From positions 310,001 to 374,000 of the forward strand of contig JBGAGE010000003.1 in assembly GCA_044226865.1 (NCBI GenBank): a DNA stretch of 64,000 bases, written 5' to 3'. This DNA comes from TMP-86 sp044226865 (GTDB lineage: Bacteria; Pseudomonadota; Gammaproteobacteria; Steroidobacterales; Steroidobacteraceae). The notes beneath the pieces are model-generated. The model saw nothing but the letters and a program-made list of their open reading frames with translations. It did not search any database and was not told the origin of the DNA. Position 1 is the first letter of the stretch. The number at the start of each line of letters is the position of its first letter. The translations under genes were made by a program, and so were the position numbers. Shown in pieces: positions 18,903 through 28,399 of the stretch.

Positions 18903-20206
18903 GCAACCCCACCCCGCCACAACGTATCGGCTTCTGGACCTGCGTGGCCCTGGTGGTGGGCAACACCATCGGTTCGGGGATTTTCCTGCTGCCGGCCAGC
19001 CTTGCCAAATTCGGCTTGAATTCGCTCATCGCCTGGCTGTTCACCGCCGCCGGCGCGATGACGCTCGCCGTGGTGTTCTCGCGCCTGAGCCGCGCCTACC
19101 CGCGCGCCGGTGGCCCGTACGTGTACACGGGCGAGGCGTTCGGGCCATTCCCCGCCTTCATCGTCGCCTGGGGATATTGGATTTCAATCTGGGTGGGCAA
19201 TGCGGCCATCGCGACGGGCGGGGTCAGCTACCTCACGCCTATGTTCCCCAAGCTCACGCAGATTCCCGGCGCCACGGTCGGGCTGACGCTGGGCATCCTG
19301 TGGCTGCTCACCTTCGTCAACTGCCGGGGCATCAAGGCCAGCGGCCGCGTGCAGAACGTGACCACGGTGATGAAGGTGATGCCGCTGCTCGCCATCGCAG
19401 GCTTCGCCCTGTTCAACGTCACACCGGCGGACTTCGCGCGCAATGCCTCGATTCCCCTCTCGTTGAGCGGCGTCACCGCGGCCGCCACGCTCACCCTGTG
19501 GGGCCTGTTGGGCCTGGAGTCCGCCACCATCCCTGCGGACAAGGTGGATGACCCCGCCCGCACCATTCCGCGCGCCACGCTGTACGGCACGCTGGGCACG
19601 GCACTGATCTACATCATCGCCTGCGGCGCGGTGCTCATCATCCTGCCCACGCAGCAACTGGAATCCTCCACCGCGCCCTTCGCCGACGTCGCGCGCATCT
19701 TCTGGGGCGAGCGTTCGGCGCAGCTGCTTGCCGCCTTCGCCGCCATCAGCGCCTTCGGCTGCTTGAACGGCTGGATCCTGCTGCAGGGGGAGCTGCCGAG
19801 CGCGATGGCGAAGAATGGCGTGTTCCCACGCGTGTTCGCGCGCGTCTCGGCGCGCAATACCCCGGATGTGGCCATGATCTTCGGCAGTGCCTTGGTGAGC
19901 GCGCTGATCCTCATGAACTCGCAGAAATCGATGGTCGACATCTTCACCTTCATGATCCTGCTGTCGACCACGGCCTGCCTGGTCATGTACACGCTGTGCT
20001 CGCTCGCATTACTGGTGCTGAACGCGCAGGGCAAGATGCCGGGCGCCGGCCGCTCCTCCCTCGCGCTGACGCTCACCGCCGTCGCCGCCTTGATTTATTC
20101 GCTATGGACCATCGTCGGCGCAGGCTTCGAGGCCGTGCGCTGGGGATTCGTGTTATTGGCCGCCGGCGCGCCGGTGTACTGGATCATGCGCAGAGTGAAC
20201 CGATGA
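18899..20206 (+). CDS. APC-superfamily amino acid/polyamine transporter (APA-like)
   Basis: This 435-residue protein has about 12 membrane segments and begins with GNTIGSGIFLLPASLA, the helix-1 substrate-binding signature of the basic amino acid/polyamine antiporter branch (AdiC, CadB, PotE relatives). GGPYVYTGEAFG and GLLGLESATIPADKVDDPARTIPRA are other conserved segments. The start ATG overlaps the IclR stop and its stop overlaps the following aminotransferase start, so all three are coupled. The likely substrate is the compound used by the neighbouring aminotransferases, such as a diamine or omega-amino acid. Confidence 0.85.
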   Translation: MSNPTPPQRIGFWTCVALVVGNTIGSGIFLLPASLAKFGLNSLIAWLFTAAGAMTLAVVFSRLSRAYPRAGGPYVYTGEAFGPFPAFIVAWGYWISIWVGNAAIATGGVSYLTPMFPKLTQIPGATVGLTLGILWLLTFVNCRGIKASGRVQNVTTVMKVMPLLAIAGFALFNVTPADFARNASIPLSLSGVTAAATLTLWGLLGLESATIPADKVDDPARTIPRATLYGTLGTALIYIIACGAVLIILPTQQLESSTAPFADVARIFWGERSAQLLAAFAAISAFGCLNGWILLQGELPSAMAKNGVFPRVFARVSARNTPDVAMIFGSALVSALILMNSQKSMVDIFTFMILLSTTACLVMYTLCSLALLVLNAQGKMPGAGRSSLALTLTAVAALIYSLWTIVGAGFEAVRWGFVLLAAGAPVYWIMRRVNR

Positions 20207-21555
20207 AAAAGCAGAACGACAATTCCTGGGCCGCGGACGTCACCACCAAGGGTGCCTTGCCGCGCGTCGCCTACGGCAAGGGCATCCACGTCTTCGACTC
20301 GAACGGCAAGCGCTACATCGATGCCTCGGGCGGGCCGGCGGTGTACTGCCTGGGCCATAGCCATCCGGAAGTGAACGAGGCCATCAAGGCACAGATCGAC
20401 CGCATCGCGCATGGCTACCGCTATAGCTTCACCTCGGACCCGCAGGAGGAACTGAGCGCGCAGATCGCGGAAAGCTGCGGACACGGCCTCAACGCCATCG
20501 TGTTCGTCTCGGGCGGTTCCGAGGCGGTGGAGTCGGCGCTGAAGCTGGCGCTGCAATACCATTACGCGCGCGGCGAGGCCTCGCGGCGGCGGTTCATCTC
20601 GCGGCGCCGATCCTGGCATGGCAATACACTGGGCGCCTTGTCGGTGTCGGATTTCGCCAGCCGCCGCAAGCCCTTCGAAGGCGCGCTCATCGACGCATCG
20701 TTCCTGTCCACGGTGAACGAGTACCGGCCGCCGGTGGGCGTGGAGCCCTCGCGCCTCGCCGAGCATTGCGCGGCGGAATTGGAGGAGGAAATCCTGCGCC
20801 TGGGTGCCGCCAACGTGGCCGCGTTCATCTTCGAGCCCGTGGTGGGCGCGGCCGGCGGCGTGGTGCCCGCGCCTGCCGGTTATGCCAAGCGCGTGCGCGA
20901 GATCTGCAGCCGCCACGGCGTGTTGATGATCGCCGATGAGGTCATGTGCGGTTCGGCGCGCTGCGGCACCTGGCGCGCGCTGGAGCACGACGGCGTGGTG
21001 CCCGACATCATGGCGATCGCCAAGGGATTGGGCGGCGGCTACCTGCCGCTGGGCGCGGCGGTGTACCAGGAGAGCATCCTGCAGACACTTGTCCGCCACG
21101 ATGGCGGCCCCCTCACCGGTCACACCTTCACCGCGCACACCGCGGCGTGCGCGGCCGGTGTGGCCGTGCAACGCATCGTCAAGCGTGATGGCCTGGTGGC
21201 GCGCGTCAAGAACGAAGGCGAGGTCCTCAAGGGCATGCTGCGCGAGGCCCTCGGCAAGGTGGAGGCCGTGGGCGACATCCGCGGCCGCGGCTTCTTCGTC
21301 GGCGTGGAGTTCGTCGCCGATCGCGCCGGCAAGACGCCCTTCGATCCCGCGCACATGCTCTCGGCGCGAATCGGCAAGCATGGGGTGCAGCGCGGCCTGA
21401 TGTGCTACCCGATCTCGGGCAACGTCGATGGCACGCGCGGCGATGCGGTGATCCTGGCGCCGCCCTACATCAGCACGCGCGAGCAGTTGCAGGAGATCGT
21501 GGATATTTTCACCGAGTGCGTGAAGGCCGCACTGGCGGATATCGGCAAGGGCTGA
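20203..21555 (+). CDS. Class III PLP aminotransferase, second copy
   Basis: The 450-residue enzyme has SGGSEAVESALKLA for phosphate binding, LMIADEVMCG with Asp245, and AIAKGLGGGYLPLG with the PLP Lys at about 274. WHGNTLGALSVS and HTFTAHTAACAAG are further class III segments. It differs clearly from the enzyme at 13504-14841, so the two probably act on different amines or at different steps. It is coupled by ATGA to the upstream permease gene. An extra in-frame stretch upstream of 20203 belongs to another frame of the permease gene. Confidence 0.87.
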   Translation: MKKQNDNSWAADVTTKGALPRVAYGKGIHVFDSNGKRYIDASGGPAVYCLGHSHPEVNEAIKAQIDRIAHGYRYSFTSDPQEELSAQIAESCGHGLNAIVFVSGGSEAVESALKLALQYHYARGEASRRRFISRRRSWHGNTLGALSVSDFASRRKPFEGALIDASFLSTVNEYRPPVGVEPSRLAEHCAAELEEEILRLGAANVAAFIFEPVVGAAGGVVPAPAGYAKRVREICSRHGVLMIADEVMCGSARCGTWRALEHDGVVPDIMAIAKGLGGGYLPLGAAVYQESILQTLVRHDGGPLTGHTFTAHTAACAAGVAVQRIVKRDGLVARVKNEGEVLKGMLREALGKVEAVGDIRGRGFFVGVEFVADRAGKTPFDPAHMLSARIGKHGVQRGLMCYPISGNVDGTRGDAVILAPPYISTREQLQEIVDIFTECVKAALADIGKG

Positions 21556-21598
21556 GGGGCGGCGCGCTTCGGGCGAGCCGCGATATCATGGTGAGATC

Positions 21599-22756
21599 AT
21601 GAAAAAGCTGTTCGCCGCATTGGCGCTGTTCGTCGCCTGCATCGTTGCCGTGCTGGCACTGGGCCCCGGCATCGTCGAACGGCGTGAGAATTCGCTCTCC
21701 GGCGCACCAGCCTATCCCGTCCCGCCGCGTGCGGCGGCACTGCATGCCACACTGCAACTCACCGACCTGCACGCCGATTCGCTGCTGTGGGGGCGCGACC
21801 TCCTGCAGCGCGGTTCGCGCGGACACGTCGACATCCCGCGCCTCATCGAAGGCCGGTACGCGCTGCAGGTGTTCTCTTTGCCCGCCAAGGTGCCGCGTGG
21901 CCTGAACTTCGAGCGCAATGCGGACGACAGCGATGTGGTCACGCTGCTCGCGCTGGTGCAGCGTTGGCCCACGGCCACGTGGAACAGCCGCCTGGCCCGC
22001 GCCGAATATCAGTCAACCCGCCTGCAGGGCTTCGCCGACCGCTCCCACGGCGCGTTCACGCTGATCCGCTCGGCGGCCGACCTGCGCGCCTACCGGCAGC
22101 GCCGCTCGCAGGAGCCAGGCATCACGGCCGGGATGCTCTCGCTGGAGGGCAGCTCCCCGCTGGAGGGCGATGTCAAGAACCTGCAGGCGCTGTACGCCGC
22201 CGGCATCCGCATGATCGGCCTGAGCCATTTCGTCGACACCGACATGGGCGGCTCGGTGGCCGGAGTGGACAAGGGCGGCCTCACTGCCAAGGGCCGGGAG
22301 CTCGTCCTCGCCATGCAGCAGCGCGGCATGATCGTCGACCTTGCGCATTCCTCGGCCAGGACCATCGACGATGTGCTGGCCATCGCCGCCCGCCCCGTCG
22401 TGATTTCGCACACCGGCATCAAGGCCACCTGCGATAACAATCGCAACCTCTCCGATGAGCAGGTGAAGAAGATCGCCGCGGCCGGGGGCCTGATCGGCAT
22501 CGGCTTCTGGGACACCGCCACCTGCGGGCACGATGCGCGTGCCATTGCCCGCGCCATCATCGCGGCCGTGGGCCTGGCCGGCGCGGAACACGTGGCCTTG
22601 GGATCGGATTTCGACGGTGCGGTAGAGGCGCCCTTCGATGCAGGCCAGGTGGCGCAACTCGTGGCGGCGCTGCTCGATGCCGGCCTGCCGGAACGGCAGA
22701 TCCGTCAAGTAACGGGCGAGAACGCGCTGAATTTCCTGGAAAATCAATTGCCCTGA
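21599..22756 (+). CDS. Membrane dipeptidase family (M19) protein
   Basis: The 385-residue protein has an N-terminal signal/anchor helix (residues ~3-24) and the M19 renal dipeptidase motifs: LTDLHADSLLWGRD with the zinc-binding HxD, a Glu in LEGSSPLEGD that would bridge the metals, VDLAHSSART and VISHTGIKA with metal-binding His, and LGSDFDG with Asp. These enzymes hydrolyse dipeptides, often with D- or dehydro-residues, in the periplasm. It starts 43 bases after the aminotransferase stop, so it may share transcription. The substrate is unknown. Confidence 0.88.
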   Translation: MKKLFAALALFVACIVAVLALGPGIVERRENSLSGAPAYPVPPRAAALHATLQLTDLHADSLLWGRDLLQRGSRGHVDIPRLIEGRYALQVFSLPAKVPRGLNFERNADDSDVVTLLALVQRWPTATWNSRLARAEYQSTRLQGFADRSHGAFTLIRSAADLRAYRQRRSQEPGITAGMLSLEGSSPLEGDVKNLQALYAAGIRMIGLSHFVDTDMGGSVAGVDKGGLTAKGRELVLAMQQRGMIVDLAHSSARTIDDVLAIAARPVVISHTGIKATCDNNRNLSDEQVKKIAAAGGLIGIGFWDTATCGHDARAIARAIIAAVGLAGAEHVALGSDFDGAVEAPFDAGQVAQLVAALLDAGLPERQIRQVTGENALNFLENQLP

Positions 22757-22827
22757 GACAGCCCGCCCCCGCCTTCGCCGCCCGGCGTATGATGAGCGAA
22801 ACGAACAAGAACTCGCGGGAGTGATGA

Positions 22828-24507
22828 TTGCGTAGGTGCTGTGCCGCCTGGCTCGCAGGCCTGTCGATGCTGCTGTCGCCGTTGGCAGCTGTTGCCCTGA
22901 TGCCGGAGGTCGACGTAGCGGTGCTCGATTCCGCGCATCCGGCTTCCGCTGCCGACATCACGCGTGGCGAGGCGGACGCGGCGTTCAAGCCATTCGCCCC
23001 AAGCCCGCCCACAGCGGAAGGCCGGCATTGGATTCGCATCAGCAGCCGCCAGCCCATCGCAGCGGAGGGCTTTCCCGTGCTCGTGGTGCACCTCGCGCGC
23101 TCGGCCGCCGCCGAACTGCTGCCGGCAGGCACGCAGGCTCGTCTCCTGCCGCTGACCATGGAACTTCCCGCCTTCCGCGGCGCGCACGAACTCGTCTTTG
23201 CCTTGGACAGGGGGCTCGCGGCCGGAGAGCCCTTGTATCTGCGGATCGACTCGGCCGGGCGCGGCATCGGTGAATTGACCGTGCGCGCGTCGACCCTGCA
23301 GAGCATGTTGGCGCGCAGCGAGGAACATGCGCGCATGGTCAGCTTGAGCTTCGGTGCGCTGACGGCCGTGGCGCTGGCCGCGCTGCTCATCTGGCTGGTG
23401 CTGTCGGACCGCATGTTCGTGCTGTATGCAAGCCTGTTCTTCCTGCAGGCGCTGTATCTCGCCTACCTCACCGGCCAGGGTTTTTCCTGGCCGCTGCTGG
23501 ACAAGGCCCTGCCGCTCGGCTCTCACGCCTGGAACGTGCCGGCGTCCTTGAGCGGCGCAATCTCCTGCTGGTTCGTGCGCGAGATCGCGGACCTCAAGGT
23601 GACCTGGCCGCGCGTCTATGCCATCTACGGCGGGCTTGCCATCGCCTTCATCGTGCTGACGGTGGCGAACGTCGCAAAGCTCGTAGGGCTCGGACCGCTG
23701 GTCAACGGCATCGGCAATCTCATCTTCCTCGCCACCGCGATCTTCACGCTGGTGGTCGCCTTCGTGGCGTGGCGCCGCGGCAGCCGCGCCGCCGGCTGGT
23801 TCCTCGTGGCATGGACGCTGCTCGAGGCCTGCACCATCGCCACCACGGTCGCGTTGCTCATCGGCATGTCGGAAGAAACCAACCGCCTGATGTATTACTA
23901 CGCCCTGCCGCTGTCCATGGTGGCCGCCGCGATCCTGATCGCGCTCGGCGTCGCCGACCGGCTGCGCGAACAGCGCCTGGCGCTCTCGGATGCCGAGCGG
24001 CGCGCGCAGACCGATCCGCTCACCGGCGTGCTCAACCGCCGGTCGTTGATCGAGCGCCTGGATGCGGCCGGCGTGCGCGCCCGGGCCCGTGGGCTGCCGA
24101 TCGCCGTGCTGTTCATCGACCTCGATCACTTCAAGCTCATCAACGATTCCTTCGGGCATCCGGCCGGCGATGCCTGCCTGCGCGCCATCATCGGCCCGAT
24201 CCAGACCGAGCTGCGGCAATCGGATGTCATCGGCCGCTACGGCGGCGAGGAATTCGTGGTGATGCTCAGCAGCGCCGACGCAGCCGCCGCCCGCCCCATC
24301 GCCGAGCGCATCCGCCGGCGCGTGGAGGATGTGGCGGTGGAGGGCTTCGGCCCGCCCATCCGCATCACCTGCAGCATCGGCCTCGCGGCCAGCGACATCG
24401 AAGGCTTATGGGGCGAGGCGCTGATCGCGCGCGCGGATGAGGCCGTGTACACGGCCAAGCGCTCGGGCCGCAACCAGGTGCGCATGGTGGAGATGGCGGT
24501 GGCCTGA
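22828..24507 (+). CDS. 7TM-DISM sensor diguanylate cyclase
   Basis: A 559-residue membrane protein: signal peptide, an extracytoplasmic beta domain (about residues 25-165) of the 7TMR-DISM type, seven membrane helices (~residues 175-375), then a GGDEF domain. The active loop is RYGGEEF (about 24238-24255), preceded by RQSD, the RxxD inhibition site. It should make cyclic di-GMP in response to an external ligand. The start is TTG at 22828 that directly precedes the signal peptide; no better start is visible. Together with the first gene it gives the window two cyclases with intact inhibition sites. Confidence 0.87.
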   Translation: MRRCCAAWLAGLSMLLSPLAAVALMPEVDVAVLDSAHPASAADITRGEADAAFKPFAPSPPTAEGRHWIRISSRQPIAAEGFPVLVVHLARSAAAELLPAGTQARLLPLTMELPAFRGAHELVFALDRGLAAGEPLYLRIDSAGRGIGELTVRASTLQSMLARSEEHARMVSLSFGALTAVALAALLIWLVLSDRMFVLYASLFFLQALYLAYLTGQGFSWPLLDKALPLGSHAWNVPASLSGAISCWFVREIADLKVTWPRVYAIYGGLAIAFIVLTVANVAKLVGLGPLVNGIGNLIFLATAIFTLVVAFVAWRRGSRAAGWFLVAWTLLEACTIATTVALLIGMSEETNRLMYYYALPLSMVAAAILIALGVADRLREQRLALSDAERRAQTDPLTGVLNRRSLIERLDAAGVRARARGLPIAVLFIDLDHFKLINDSFGHPAGDACLRAIIGPIQTELRQSDVIGRYGGEEFVVMLSSADAAAARPIAERIRRRVEDVAVEGFGPPIRITCSIGLAASDIEGLWGEALIARADEAVYTAKRSGRNQVRMVEMAVA

Positions 24508-24526
24508 GCGCGCCAGCGCTCGCGCC

Positions 24527-26731
24527 TCAGGGCGCCTGCGACTGCGCGTCGAACGCGGCCCAAGCCTGGTCGATCACGAAGGCATGGATGTCGTCGACGT
24601 CAGCGGGCTTCAGGATGTCATCGAAGCGCGCCATCCCCACCGGCAGCAAGGCTCCTTTGAGGACGATGTCGGGGAAGATGGCGTGCAATTCGGGCTTCAG
24701 GCGCCGCAGATCGGGGATGAGCCCCCTTCCCATGGCGTGACAGCGCGAACAATGCCGCGTGTATAGCTCTTCGCCGTGGGCGATCCGCTGCGTGTTGCCC
24801 ATGCGCGCCGGCGGTTGCGCGAAGGGCTGCTCGACTTGCAGAGGCGGCTTGGGAACGGCGCCGCCGCCGAGCTTGAAGGCGATGATGCGCCCCTCGTTGC
24901 CACGGCGGTACGCCGCCGTTTCCGGCGCGAACGGCACACCCGCGCCGCCACCGCCGAAGCCTGCCATCACCGCGATGTACTGCTCACCGTCCACCGTGTA
25001 GGTGCCCGGCGCCGCCATGATGGACGTGCCCACCTCCAGGCGCGCCAGCTCCTTACCCGAGTCCGATGCGTACACGTTGAGGAACCCCGCCGAATCGCCG
25101 CGCACCACGAGGTTGCCGCCGGTGGACAAAATCCCGCCATCCCAGAAACCGCTGCCGGGCTGCTCCCACACCACGGCCTGCTTGACCGGATCCCAGGCAC
25201 GCACGCGCCCGCCGGTCTTCACCGGCACGGGCACGTTCTTCGATAACTCCTCGAGCGATGGCAACGGGCCGAACATCGCCTTCATGCCCGCGGGCTCGTA
25301 GAATTCCGGCGGTACGCTGGCGACGGTGAACGTGCCCTCGACCAGGCCGGCACGCGTATGGCGCGTATCGAAGAACACCCACGGCGCTTCGATCACCGGA
25401 ATGTACACGAGGTGCGTGCGCGCGCTGTAGGACATGGGCATCCAATTGTGCGCGCCCGACATGCCGGGCACGATGAGCTTGGCGCCGGTGCTGTAGTCGG
25501 CGGCGGCGCTGCGCTGCGGGCGGCCGGTCTTGGGGTCGAGGCCCGTGGTCCAATTGATGTAGGTGAAGGGCTTGCCGCTGATGAAGCGGCCCGTGGCACG
25601 ATCCAGCACGTAGAAGATGCCGTTCTTCGGCGCGTGCATCAGCACCTTGCGCGTGACGCCGCCGATGGGAATGTCGGCGAGGATGATCTTTGCCGTGGAG
25701 GTGTAGTCCCAATTCTCGCCGGGTACTTCCTGGAAATGCCACGCGAGCTTGCCGGTCCTGGCATGAATCGCCACGATGGAGGCCAGGTACAGATTGTCCC
25801 CTCCGCGCGGCGAACGCTCCTTCCACGAATACGGCGAGGCATTGCCGGTGCCGACGTAGACGAGGTCGAGCACGGGATCGTAGGCCATGCCATCCCAGGC
25901 GGCACCGCCGCCGCCGAACGACCAATCGCCTTGGGGGTCCCACGTGTCCGCCGCCGCCTGCAGATGCGGTTGGTCCTGGGGCCCGAGCGTGGGATCGCGC
26001 GGCACGATGTAGAAGCGCCAGGCTGGCTTGCCGGTATCGAGGTCGTAGGCGCTGACGTAGCCGCGCACGCCGAAGTCCGCGCCGCCATTGCCGATGACCA
26101 CCACCCCGCCCGCGATCTGCGGCGCGCCCGAGATCGTGTACGGCACGCGATGCGCGCGGTCTTCGGCGCTGAGCGTGTCCGTCTTCCACACGAGGTGCCC
26201 ATCGCGCGCATCCACCGCATGCAGGAATCCATCGGTGGAGCCGACGTACACCCGCCCCTTCCACACGGCGACACCACGATTCACCACATCGCAGCAGGCA
26301 TAGCGGCCCCATTGCGTATCGGGCTTGGGATCGTAGGTCCAGATTTCGGCGCCCGTCTTCGCGTCCAGCGCATACACGCGGCCCCAATTGCCCGAGGTGT
26401 ACATGCGCCCATCGACCACGATGGGTGTGGCCTGCAAACCGCGGCGGGTACCCGGTGAATACTCCCACGCGAACCCCAGCTTGCCGACATTGGCATCGTT
26501 GATCTGTGACAAGGGGGAATAGTAGGTGCCGCCGGCGTCGCGGCCACCGGTGAACCAATTCCCGGGCTCGGTTGCGGCGTGATCGAGCCGCGCGCGATCC
26601 ACCCAACCTGCCCGGCCCTTCGCGGCAGCCGCAGCCGCAGCACCGCTCCCGGCATGCGCCATTGCAACGGCGCCGACCGTCAGGGCCAGGATCCAGCGCG
26701 CACGGCGTGCGCAGCGGATTGAATCACGCAT
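24527..26731 (-). CDS. PQQ-dependent quinohemoprotein alcohol dehydrogenase, periplasmic
   Basis: The 734-residue protein begins with a signal peptide and has an eight-blade PQQ propeller. It shows the adjacent-cysteine pair YACCDVV found in this family, GTGN with the metal-ligand Asn, and WDYTST with the catalytic Asp. The residue two after that Asp is Thr, not the Asp that marks lanthanide-dependent enzymes, so calcium is the likely metal. A C-terminal cytochrome c domain has CSRCH and a following Met region, making it a type II quinohemoprotein that oxidises alcohols. ATG at 26731 overlaps the previous gene's stop by eight bases. Confidence 0.88.
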   Translation of the reverse strand: MRDSIRCARRARWILALTVGAVAMAHAGSGAAAAAAAKGRAGWVDRARLDHAATEPGNWFTGGRDAGGTYYSPLSQINDANVGKLGFAWEYSPGTRRGLQATPIVVDGRMYTSGNWGRVYALDAKTGAEIWTYDPKPDTQWGRYACCDVVNRGVAVWKGRVYVGSTDGFLHAVDARDGHLVWKTDTLSAEDRAHRVPYTISGAPQIAGGVVVIGNGGADFGVRGYVSAYDLDTGKPAWRFYIVPRDPTLGPQDQPHLQAAADTWDPQGDWSFGGGGAAWDGMAYDPVLDLVYVGTGNASPYSWKERSPRGGDNLYLASIVAIHARTGKLAWHFQEVPGENWDYTSTAKIILADIPIGGVTRKVLMHAPKNGIFYVLDRATGRFISGKPFTYINWTTGLDPKTGRPQRSAAADYSTGAKLIVPGMSGAHNWMPMSYSARTHLVYIPVIEAPWVFFDTRHTRAGLVEGTFTVASVPPEFYEPAGMKAMFGPLPSLEELSKNVPVPVKTGGRVRAWDPVKQAVVWEQPGSGFWDGGILSTGGNLVVRGDSAGFLNVYASDSGKELARLEVGTSIMAAPGTYTVDGEQYIAVMAGFGGGGAGVPFAPETAAYRRGNEGRIIAFKLGGGAVPKPPLQVEQPFAQPPARMGNTQRIAHGEELYTRHCSRCHAMGRGLIPDLRRLKPELHAIFPDIVLKGALLPVGMARFDDILKPADVDDIHAFVIDQAWAAFDAQSQAP

Positions 26732-27770
26732 GCGGTTGCGCCCCGAGAAAGGCCAGCAAGGCAGCGAAGTAGCGCTGTTGATCGTCATACATGGACATGT
26801 GGCTGCCGTTCTCGCAGATCACCACGCTCGAGTTCGGGATGAGCGTGCCCATGCGACGGATATCATCGGGCGACATGGTGTCGTGACGGCCGCCCAGCAG
26901 CAGCGTCTTCGCCGTGATGCGGTGCAGGTCGTTCCAGCGGTCCCAATTCTTGTAATTGCCCACGATGTTGAATTCGTCCGGCCCCTGCATGGTCTCGTAC
27001 ACCGTGGCATTCATGTATTTCATGGTGCGATCGAAGGGCTCGGGCCACGGCTTGGTGCGGCACAGGTGCTCGGCATACAGGTACTCGAACATCAGCTTCT
27101 GGTAGCCCTCGGACTTGATGTCCTTCTTGTCCTCAAAAGACTTCATCTGTGCCTGCACGGCCGCGGGGAGCTTGGCGCGCAATTGATTGGCGTACTTGAC
27201 GTACGCCGCCACGCCCGCCGTCATGTTGGAGATGACCAGCGCGCTCAGGTGTTGCTGGTACTTGAGCGCGTATTCCATGGCCAGCATCCCACCCCAGGAA
27301 TGCCCGAACAGAACGAAGTTGGACAACCCCAGGGCCTTGCGCACCGTTTCCACTTCCTCACGATAGCGGTCCACCGTCCACAGGCTTACGTTCTCGGGGC
27401 GGTCGGAGAAGCCACAGCCGAGCTGGTCGTAGTACCAGAAGCGGAACTTGTCGGCCGGCAGGAATTCCTCAAAGCACTCGAAGTAAAAATGCGACATGCC
27501 GGGGCCGCCGTGCAACAGCAGTACCGGGATGGGCCCATGACCCACCTGCTTCACCCACACCTGGTGCCCGCCGCCGATGTCGATCATGCGCGCGCCGCTG
27601 GTCTTCACGCCGTCCTTACGGCCATTGTCGACGCCGGCATTGGGCCCCGCGTTGTGAACCGGCGTAGCCGCGTGCGAAACCCCCGGCGTCGCCGCCCCCG
27701 CACCACCCGCCCCCGCCAGCGCCGCGGCAGCCGCGCCGCCTGCAATCAGATCCCGCCTGCTCATGCTCAT
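26724..27770 (-). CDS. Proline-iminopeptidase-like alpha/beta hydrolase with Tat signal
   Basis: This 348-residue protein begins MSMSRRDLIAGG, a twin-arginine signal, so it is exported folded. The hydrolase core has HGGPG (~residues 87-91, oxyanion hole), GHSWGG with nucleophile Ser158, GGRHDTMSP with the probable Asp (~293) and ENGSHMSM with the His (~321). HGGPG and the overall pattern put it in the S33 proline iminopeptidase-like group, which includes peptidases and other ester/amide hydrolases. It overlaps the PQQ dehydrogenase gene, suggesting a shared exported pathway in which it may release an alcohol. Confidence 0.85.
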   Translation of the reverse strand: MSMSRRDLIAGGAAAAALAGAGGAGAATPGVSHAATPVHNAGPNAGVDNGRKDGVKTSGARMIDIGGGHQVWVKQVGHGPIPVLLLHGGPGMSHFYFECFEEFLPADKFRFWYYDQLGCGFSDRPENVSLWTVDRYREEVETVRKALGLSNFVLFGHSWGGMLAMEYALKYQQHLSALVISNMTAGVAAYVKYANQLRAKLPAAVQAQMKSFEDKKDIKSEGYQKLMFEYLYAEHLCRTKPWPEPFDRTMKYMNATVYETMQGPDEFNIVGNYKNWDRWNDLHRITAKTLLLGGRHDTMSPDDIRRMGTLIPNSSVVICENGSHMSMYDDQQRYFAALLAFLGAQPHA

Positions 27771-28399
27771 GATGCCTTCCCCTTGTTTGGTGTACGCCAG
27801 TCCGCGAACACCAATTGTACGCGGCGCGACAACTTGGCGAACATGCGCGGAAAGCTCGCCGCCGGGTCGAACAGGAATTCGCCGAAGTGCTGGTTGAGCA
27901 GCGCGAAGATCACCGCCGTGGCATCCGCCACCGGCAGGCGGGCATGCAGCCGCCCCGCGGCCTGCTGATGGCGCAGGAGCGTGGAGATCTGGCGCCGCGT
28001 CTCGGTATCCGCGCGACGCACGAATTCGGTGAGTTCGCCTTCATTGCTCAAGCCCGGAAACACCGTCAGCCTTAGTATTTCCCGGCTCGACCAGTTATGA
28101 CCGCCCAGGTCGGCATAGGCGCCCAGGAGTTTCACCATCGACCGGCCCGGATCGGCAGGTGGATGGGCGATCACCTCCTGCGCGCGATCCAGCATGCGTT
28201 GCAGATCGAGCTCCAGGAGCGCGGCCACCAATCCCTGCTTGGAGGCGAAGTACTTGTACACCGTCGCGACGCCCATGCCCGATGCCGCGGCAATCTCATC
28301 GAAGGTGGTGCGCGCGTAGCCCTGGCGCTCGAACAGACCATGCGCGGCGGCCAGCATGATTTCGCGCCGCTCCTTCTTTTGAGCCTCGCGGCGGCCCAT
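27767..28399 (-). CDS. TetR-family transcriptional regulator
   Basis: The 210-residue protein has the N-terminal helix-turn-helix GYARTTFDEIAAASGMGVATVYKYFASKQGL typical of TetR, followed by a helical ligand-binding domain. Its stop overlaps the start of the hydrolase gene (ATGA) and its start overlaps the Sco stop by one base. It therefore sits in the middle of one minus-strand run linking copper genes to the hydrolase and PQQ dehydrogenase. The target and ligand are unknown; control of its own run is the simplest guess. Confidence 0.85.
   Translation of the reverse strand: MGRREAQKKERREIMLAAAHGLFERQGYARTTFDEIAAASGMGVATVYKYFASKQGLVAALLELDLQRMLDRAQEVIAHPPADPGRSMVKLLGAYADLGGHNWSSREILRLTVFPGLSNEGELTEFVRRADTETRRQISTLLRHQQAAGRLHARLPVADATAVIFALLNQHFGEFLFDPAASFPRMFAKLSRRVQLVFADWRTPNKGKAS

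Noticed and set aside
24527..26731. Lanthanide-dependent XoxF-type dehydrogenase
   Set aside because: The residue two after the catalytic Asp is Thr and the protein carries a C-terminal cytochrome c domain, unlike XoxF.
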